Source of the DNA: Martinezella lusitana | Lineage (GTDB): Bacteria > Pseudomonadota > Alphaproteobacteria > Rhizobiales > Rhizobiaceae | Length of the DNA: 64,000 nt | Assembly: GCF_900094565.1 (NCBI RefSeq) | Contig: NZ_FMAF01000010.1 | Span: 124,001 to 188,000 of the forward strand | Direction: 5' to 3' | Part shown: positions 60,671 to 64,000 of the stretch, in pieces | How the letters are laid out: every line of letters begins with the position of its first letter | Numbering within the stretch: position 1 is the stretch's first letter | Position numbers and translations under genes: made by a program | Notes under the pieces: generated by a model | Database searches by the model: none | Told to the model about the DNA's origin: nothing | Seen by the model: the letters and a program-made list of their open reading frames with translations, nothing else

Positions 60671-61564
60671 TCATGCAACGCCCTTTCCGCCGGTAACGCC
60701 ATAGACCTCGCCATTGATGAAGCTCGCCTCTTGAGAGGCGAGAAGGACAAACACAGGCGCCAACTCCACGGGTTGGCCAGGCCGACCGAAATCGCTGTCC
60801 TTGCCGAAGTTCTCGACCTTTGCGTCGGGTTGGCCCCCACTTGGCTGAAGTACCGTCCAGACTGGTCCGGGTGCGACTACGTTGGCTCGAATACCGCGTT
60901 CGATCAACTGCTTGGCAAGCGCTTTCGTATAGGCGACGATGCCGGCCTTCGTGGTCGCATAGTCGAGCAAGATTGGCGATGGCTGGTATGCTTGGATAGA
61001 GGCGGTCGTAATAACCGACGCGCCCGAAGGCAAATGAGGCACTGCAGCCTGCGCAATCCAGTGCAGCGCATACAGATTGGTCTTCATCGTCTTGTCGAAG
61101 TCCTCTGTCGACAGCTCCTCGATCGTTTCGCGGTATTGCTGCCGGCCAGCGTTGACGACCAGGATATCGAGACCGCCCAAATCTGAAACCGCCTTCTCAA
61201 CCAAATCGCGGCACCAGGCTTCTTGCTTGATGTCGCCTGGGAGCGCGACCGCCTTGCGGCCTTCTGCCTCGATCAGCTGGATCACCTCTCTTGCATCCGA
61301 CTCCTCATCTGGGAGATAGGAGATAGCGACGTCGGCGCCTTCGCGGGCAAAAGCAATCGCTGCCGCGCGACCAATTCCGGAATCGCCACCAGTCACCAGG
61401 GCCTTTCGGCCAACGAGTTTGCTGGAACCCCGATAACTCTCTTCACCATGGTCGGGAACGGGCTCCATCTTGCGAGCAAGGCCGGGTGCTCCTTGTGGCT
61501 GGTACGAGAAAGGGGGTGCCGGATAGAGTTTGCGAGGGTCGTTTAAAGTCGTTTGGTCCTTCAT
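60671..61564 (-). CDS. Short-chain dehydrogenase/reductase (YghA-like)
   Basis: 297 residues. The extended N-terminus (PRKLYPAPPFSYQPQGAPGL, PVPDHGEESYRGSSKL) is typical of the YghA group of NADP-dependent SDRs. The Rossmann motif is TGGDSGIGRA, followed by DILVVNAGRQQ, the catalytic Ser in ASVITTASIQA and Tyr-Lys in LLDYATTKAGIV, and a C-terminal GEVYGVTGGKGV. It reduces or oxidises small carbonyl or alcohol compounds; members are often stress-induced. An EcfG-like promoter lies 47 bases upstream of the start. Confidence 0.92.
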   Translation of the reverse strand: MKDQTTLNDPRKLYPAPPFSYQPQGAPGLARKMEPVPDHGEESYRGSSKLVGRKALVTGGDSGIGRAAAIAFAREGADVAISYLPDEESDAREVIQLIEAEGRKAVALPGDIKQEAWCRDLVEKAVSDLGGLDILVVNAGRQQYRETIEELSTEDFDKTMKTNLYALHWIAQAAVPHLPSGASVITTASIQAYQPSPILLDYATTKAGIVAYTKALAKQLIERGIRANVVAPGPVWTVLQPSGGQPDAKVENFGKDSDFGRPGQPVELAPVFVLLASQEASFINGEVYGVTGGKGVA

Positions 61565-61610
61565 GATCCACCGATTTCTGTTGCTGTTTCCTCAGGCTGA
61601 CATGTTGGCG

Positions 61611-61635
61611 AACGCGCGCGATCACGGCTTGTTCC
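61611..61635 (-). promoter_or_regulatory. EcfG-type promoter for SDR gene
   Basis: On the minus strand GGAAC (61635-61631), 16 bases, CGTT (61614-61611). It is a full match to the EcfG consensus GGAAC-N16-cGTT, 47 bases upstream of the SDR start. It is almost back-to-back with the plus-strand copy at 61653. Confidence 0.65.
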
Positions 61636-61652
61636 CTGCACGCCGCGGTTTG

Positions 61653-61677
61653 GGAACAAAGCTTCCCCACGGCCGTT
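61653..61677 (+). promoter_or_regulatory. EcfG-type promoter for KGG-like protein gene
   Basis: GGAAC (61653-61657), 16 bases, CGTT (61674-61677). Full consensus match, 33 bases upstream of the ATG at 61710. Divergent twin of the SDR promoter. Confidence 0.65.
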
Positions 61678-61709
61678 CGTTCTCAAGATCAAACAGAGGA
61701 GGAAATGCC

Positions 61710-62030
61710 ATGCCTCGTGGCGATAAATCCAAATACACGGACAAGCAGGAACGCAAGGCCGATCACATCGCTGAAAGCTATGAGGATCGGGGAGTATCGG
61801 AGAAAGAAGCAGAGCGGAGAGCCTGGGCAACCGTCAATAAAGACGATGGCGGCGGCAAGAAGGCCGGCGGAGCCGGACAAGGCAAACGCACCGGCCATCC
61901 CGCCGCGCACAAAGGCGGCGAAAAAGGTGGCAAGGCTGCTGCGGCGCGCACCGCCGCCGAGCGTTCAACGTCGGCGAAGAAGGCGGCGGCGACCCGCAAG
62001 CGCAATGCCGCCCATCACGCGCACCACTAG
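61710..62030 (+). CDS. Small basic, KGG/histone-like stress protein (often annotated plasmid stabilisation protein)
   Basis: 106 residues from ATG 61710 (GAGGAGGAAATGCC upstream). The N-terminal half is a charged helix with KYTDKQERKADHIAESYEDR and VSEKEAERRAWATVNKDDGG. The C-terminal half is low-complexity Lys/Ala/Gly (HPAAHKGGEKGGKAAAART; TSAKKAAATRKRNAAHHAHH), like histone H1 tails. Homologues often carry the label plasmid stabilisation, but their abundance under general-stress control suggests nucleoid or DNA protection. The link to EcfG is seen in the promoter. Confidence 0.8.
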   Translation: MPRGDKSKYTDKQERKADHIAESYEDRGVSEKEAERRAWATVNKDDGGGKKAGGAGQGKRTGHPAAHKGGEKGGKAAAARTAAERSTSAKKAAATRKRNAAHHAHH

Positions 62031-62118
62031 GAAGTTTGCTCGGCGGACGGCAACTGCCGAGCGGAAACAGGTTGAGAGCAATCAGCATTCAATACGAAAT
62101 CAAACGGAGGAATAACCC

Positions 62119-62415
62119 ATGGATCACAGCAATCACATACGACTAACTGAAGATGAACTCACACAAGCCAATCTGGAAGGCACATCGATCTATGGAGCCG
62201 ATGACCACAAGGTTGGTACGGTTGATCACGTGCATGGTGCCGGCATTGGCAGCAGCGTCGTGATCGACGTCGGCGGCTTCCTTGGCATCGGGGCAAAGCC
62301 GGTATCGGTTCGAGTGACCGATCTCGATTTCATGCGCGACGAAAGCGGCGAGATCCACGGCGTGACATCTTGGACCAAGGATCAACTAAAGGCGATGCCG
62401 GAGCACCGCGATTAG
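62119..62415 (+). CDS. PRC-barrel domain protein
   Basis: 98 residues (GGAGGAATAACCC upstream). The PRC-barrel fold is visible in LEGTSIYGADDHKVGTVDHV, GSSVVIDVGGFLGIGAKPVS and VRVTDLDFMRDESGEIHGVT. These small barrels bind RNA, pigments or membranes. In rhizobia, stand-alone copies near stress genes are common. It follows the KGG-like gene by 88 bases and probably shares its transcript. Confidence 0.85.
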   Translation: MDHSNHIRLTEDELTQANLEGTSIYGADDHKVGTVDHVHGAGIGSSVVIDVGGFLGIGAKPVSVRVTDLDFMRDESGEIHGVTSWTKDQLKAMPEHRD

Positions 62416-62425
62416 AAAGCCAGAT

Positions 62426-62453
62426 GGGAACCGGGCGCAAACGCCGGGTTTCC
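62426..62453 (+). terminator. Hairpin after PRC-barrel gene
   Basis: GGGAACCGGGCG and CGCCGGGTTTCC pair at 11 of 12 positions (one G-T, one mismatch) around a CAAA loop, 11 bases after the stop. No long T-run, so a candidate terminator. Confidence 0.5.
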
Positions 62454-62642
62454 GTTGGCCAGACACACCGTGGCCAATCGTTAGAAGTGCTGCGTCCGGT
62501 CGAGATCGGCGGCATTTTCCTCAGCGATAGGGCGTCTGCAAGCGGAGCCATCACACTATAAAGGTCAATCGTCATGCTCGACCATATTTTGCCGTGCGCA
62601 CCGGCTCGGTTATTCTCCGGCGGTCCGGGCTGGGATGATAAG

Positions 62643-62667
62643 GGAACCACTCGCATGCGCTAAAGTT
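62643..62667 (+). promoter_or_regulatory. EcfG-type promoter upstream of 62704 gene
   Basis: GGAAC (62643-62647), 16 bases, AGTT (62664-62667): perfect -35 and a three-of-four -10. The distance to the ATG (62704) is 37 bases. Confidence 0.55.
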
Positions 62668-62703
62668 TACCTCAAGCAGCCCACGAAGGAGATGAGGGAT
62701 CAA

Positions 62704-62934
62704 ATGAAAAACGCATCGAAAAACCTTGCTGAAGAATATCTGCGTCTCGGCGGTCGTCGCCTCGCCGTAATCGACGACAACCTTGGCTCGTCGCGCGATT
62801 GGAAAGGAGATCCTCCAGAAGCCGCCAGGTTCTGGAAAGAGCAAATCGCCTGCCTATCCGACCGGGAAAAGCGCGACGTCCAGACTTTCCTGCCGTCGAT
62901 CAATGACGAAAGAGACGAGCCAGCATCTAAATGA
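62704..62934 (+). CDS. Hypothetical stress-linked protein, 76 residues
   Basis: ATG 62704, with GAGGG six bases upstream (ATG 62692 is possible). Soluble and charged: MKNASKNLAEEYLRLGGRRL, AVIDDNLGSSRDWKGDPPEA and ARFWKEQIACLSDREKRDVQ. There is no family I can name. An EcfG-type promoter and a 59-base gap to the cupin gene suggest an operon of stress proteins. Confidence 0.65.
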   Translation: MKNASKNLAEEYLRLGGRRLAVIDDNLGSSRDWKGDPPEAARFWKEQIACLSDREKRDVQTFLPSINDERDEPASK

Positions 62935-62992
62935 CGAAGAAAATCTCAATCGGTGCAAGCTCATCACCCAGACTCATGGAGGAAAGTCCTGC

Positions 62993-63484
62993 ATGAATAT
63001 CGAGGAAATCATCTTTCCGCCGAGTGGCTGGGTACCGAACAACCAGCGGTTCCCTGTTTTAATTTACAGGGATGCTTTGCCGACCGGAGGATCGTCAGCA
63101 GATTTCGAGACCCTGTTCGCCATGAACGGATGGACTGGCATTTGGAGAGACGGCGTCTTTGATTATCAGCATTACCATTCCGGAGCCCACGAGGTTCTGG
63201 GTGTCGGATGTGGCAGCGCCACTTTGCTGATCGGCGGCCCGGAAGGACAGCCGATCGAGGTCTCAATGGGAGACTGCTTGATCCTTCCCGCTGGCACAGG
63301 CCACCAGAATCTTGGCTGCTCCTCAGACTTCGAGGTTATCGGCGCTTATCCGGAAGGTCAGCATGCCGACATTCAGACCGACGCTGCCACGACCGACATC
63401 CTGGCTATGATTTCGTCATTGCCAGCGCCGGTTACCGATCCCATTCAAGGTTCGTCAGCGGGGCTCGTCGAGCGCTGGCATTGA
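62993..63484 (+). CDS. Cupin-domain protein
   Basis: 163 residues from ATG 62993 (GGAGGAAAGTCCTGC upstream). The frame is open further 5' but overlaps the 62704 gene. The single cupin barrel has the metal-site block HYHSGAHEVLGVGCGSATLL and the second motif GDCLILPAGTGHQNLGCSSD. PNNQRFPVLIYRDALPTGGS at the N-terminus places it in the YjlB-like group. It would bind a metal with His/Glu ligands; substrate unknown. Probably in the 62704 operon. Confidence 0.85.
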   Translation: MNIEEIIFPPSGWVPNNQRFPVLIYRDALPTGGSSADFETLFAMNGWTGIWRDGVFDYQHYHSGAHEVLGVGCGSATLLIGGPEGQPIEVSMGDCLILPAGTGHQNLGCSSDFEVIGAYPEGQHADIQTDAATTDILAMISSLPAPVTDPIQGSSAGLVERWH

Positions 63485-63776
63485 ATGCCGGGGGCAGAAT
63501 CCGGTCAAAGATGGGCTTTTAGTCGTTGATGCTTTGTCGGAGCGTAGTGTTTCGGTTGTGACAAGGGAGAACGACACTACAAAAGGCATTTAGATCGGGC
63601 GAGCGCAGCAAAATAGCGCGGAAGCTCGCTTCGGAATATAATCCCGCCCGGTTGGTGATTTGCCCACCGGTTGGAGGGATGCGGTCAATGAGCGGCGCAA
63701 TCCCCAGGCAAAGGCCGGATGCGAACCGTTGAATGCCAACAGACGCCCAAAGCAATTGTTTATACCAAAATAAGCG
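63485..63776. other. Intergenic region without supportable gene
   Basis: About 290 bases between convergent genes (cupin, plus; kinase, minus). No gene or clear terminator found. Confidence 0.4.
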
Positions 63777-64000
63777 CTACCCGCCGATGGCATCGAAGGG
63801 CGCCGACAGGCGGATGCAGAGCCCATCGGGTAGCCATTCGCGCGTGATGTTCAGATTCAGGCTCTGTCCCATTATCTGCTCAAGCCTGGCCCCGAAACCA
63901 GTCGCGCCACGCTCGGCTCCATCCTGTGGAGGCGAATTACTCTCTAGCCAGACGATGTTGACAGCCTCTCCTTCGATCGTAACCGTGATGGACAATCTTC
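63777..64000 (-). CDS. HWE/HisKA_2-type sensor kinase, C-terminal part (cut by window end)
   Basis: About 72 codons at the end of a minus-strand gene that begins beyond 64000. The sequence VNIVWLESNSPPQDGAERGA, TGFGARLEQIMGQSLNLNI and LPDGLCIRLSAPF matches the last part of the ATPase domain in HWE and HisKA_2 kinases (the xWxExxGPxVxxPxxxGFG block). The final G-x-x-x-x-x-x-P strand is also present. Such kinases feed PhyR and the EcfG stress cascade in Rhizobiales, so the setting is suggestive. Only the tail is visible. Confidence 0.65.
   Translation of the reverse strand, partial: RLSITVTIEGEAVNIVWLESNSPPQDGAERGATGFGARLEQIMGQSLNLNITREWLPDGLCIRLSAPFDAIGG

Overview
The window looks like a replicon segment from a Rhizobiaceae bacterium, probably of the Rhizobium tropici/leguminosarum type. 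The strongest pointers are the lpiA-atvA acid-tolerance pair (11317-15335), a CsgH-type curli module (47933-49418), a DUF982 gene, rhizobial NHEJ genes with two Ku and two LigD-type ligases, and GGAAC-N16-CGTT promoter motifs typical of alphaproteobacterial EcfG sigma factors. The replicon type (chromosome or megaplasmid) cannot be told from sequence alone. No rRNA gene, intact tRNA or CRISPR array was seen.

Layout. 1-3388 is an amino-acid ABC uptake operon with an amidase, all on the minus strand and cut by the window edge. 3389-8340 is an accessory patch: a tRNA-like 3' fragment, an ankyrin-like membrane protein next to a SMI1/KNR4-type immunity-like protein, several unknown small proteins and a frameshifted marR gene. 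8648-10507 carries two matching operator-like palindromes and a secreted phosphodiesterase. 11317-15335 is lpiA-atvA. 15544-20640 holds an orphan binding protein and a graveyard: an EAL-domain remnant, a frameshifted IS630-family element, an NRAMP transporter stump and an IS6-type transposase stump.

20641-29295 contains a four-gene FtsX/MacB-like ABC export operon, an orphan NitT/TauT-type binding protein, a decayed receiver gene and an OmpR/QseC-like two-component pair. 30135-34160 is an envelope cluster: two PAP2 phosphatases, a COG4705 membrane protein, a DUF1344 protein and a small periplasmic protein. 34337-45907 has an RND efflux pump with an OmpR-type regulator, two further two-component pairs that both show a 14-nt regulator/kinase overlap, an FbpA-like iron-binding protein between those pairs, and a YqaA-family membrane protein.

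46300-50676 carries an IS5 relic, curlin-CsgH-curlin genes, and an intact IS3 (IS407-group) element with a target duplication. 50978-52200 has a Pr6Pr membrane protein and a dnaE2 fragment. 52232-64000 is a stress/DNA-repair island: LigD, two small proteins, Hsp20 behind a ROSE-like thermometer, a Ku-Ku-ligase operon, an ExoIII-like nuclease, an SDR, a basic KGG-like protein, a PRC-barrel protein, a cupin and the C-terminus of an HWE-type kinase.

How it fits together: much of the window concerns envelope defence (lysyl-phosphatidylglycerol, PAP2, RND, FtsX-type ABC, curli) and its two-component control. The last 12 kb appears to be a general-stress repair island whose operons share EcfG-like promoters (three good matches, two with a variant -10). 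Pseudogenes and IS elements are concentrated at 7.8-8.3, 16.6-20.6, 26.9-27.2, 46.3-47.3 and 52 kb.
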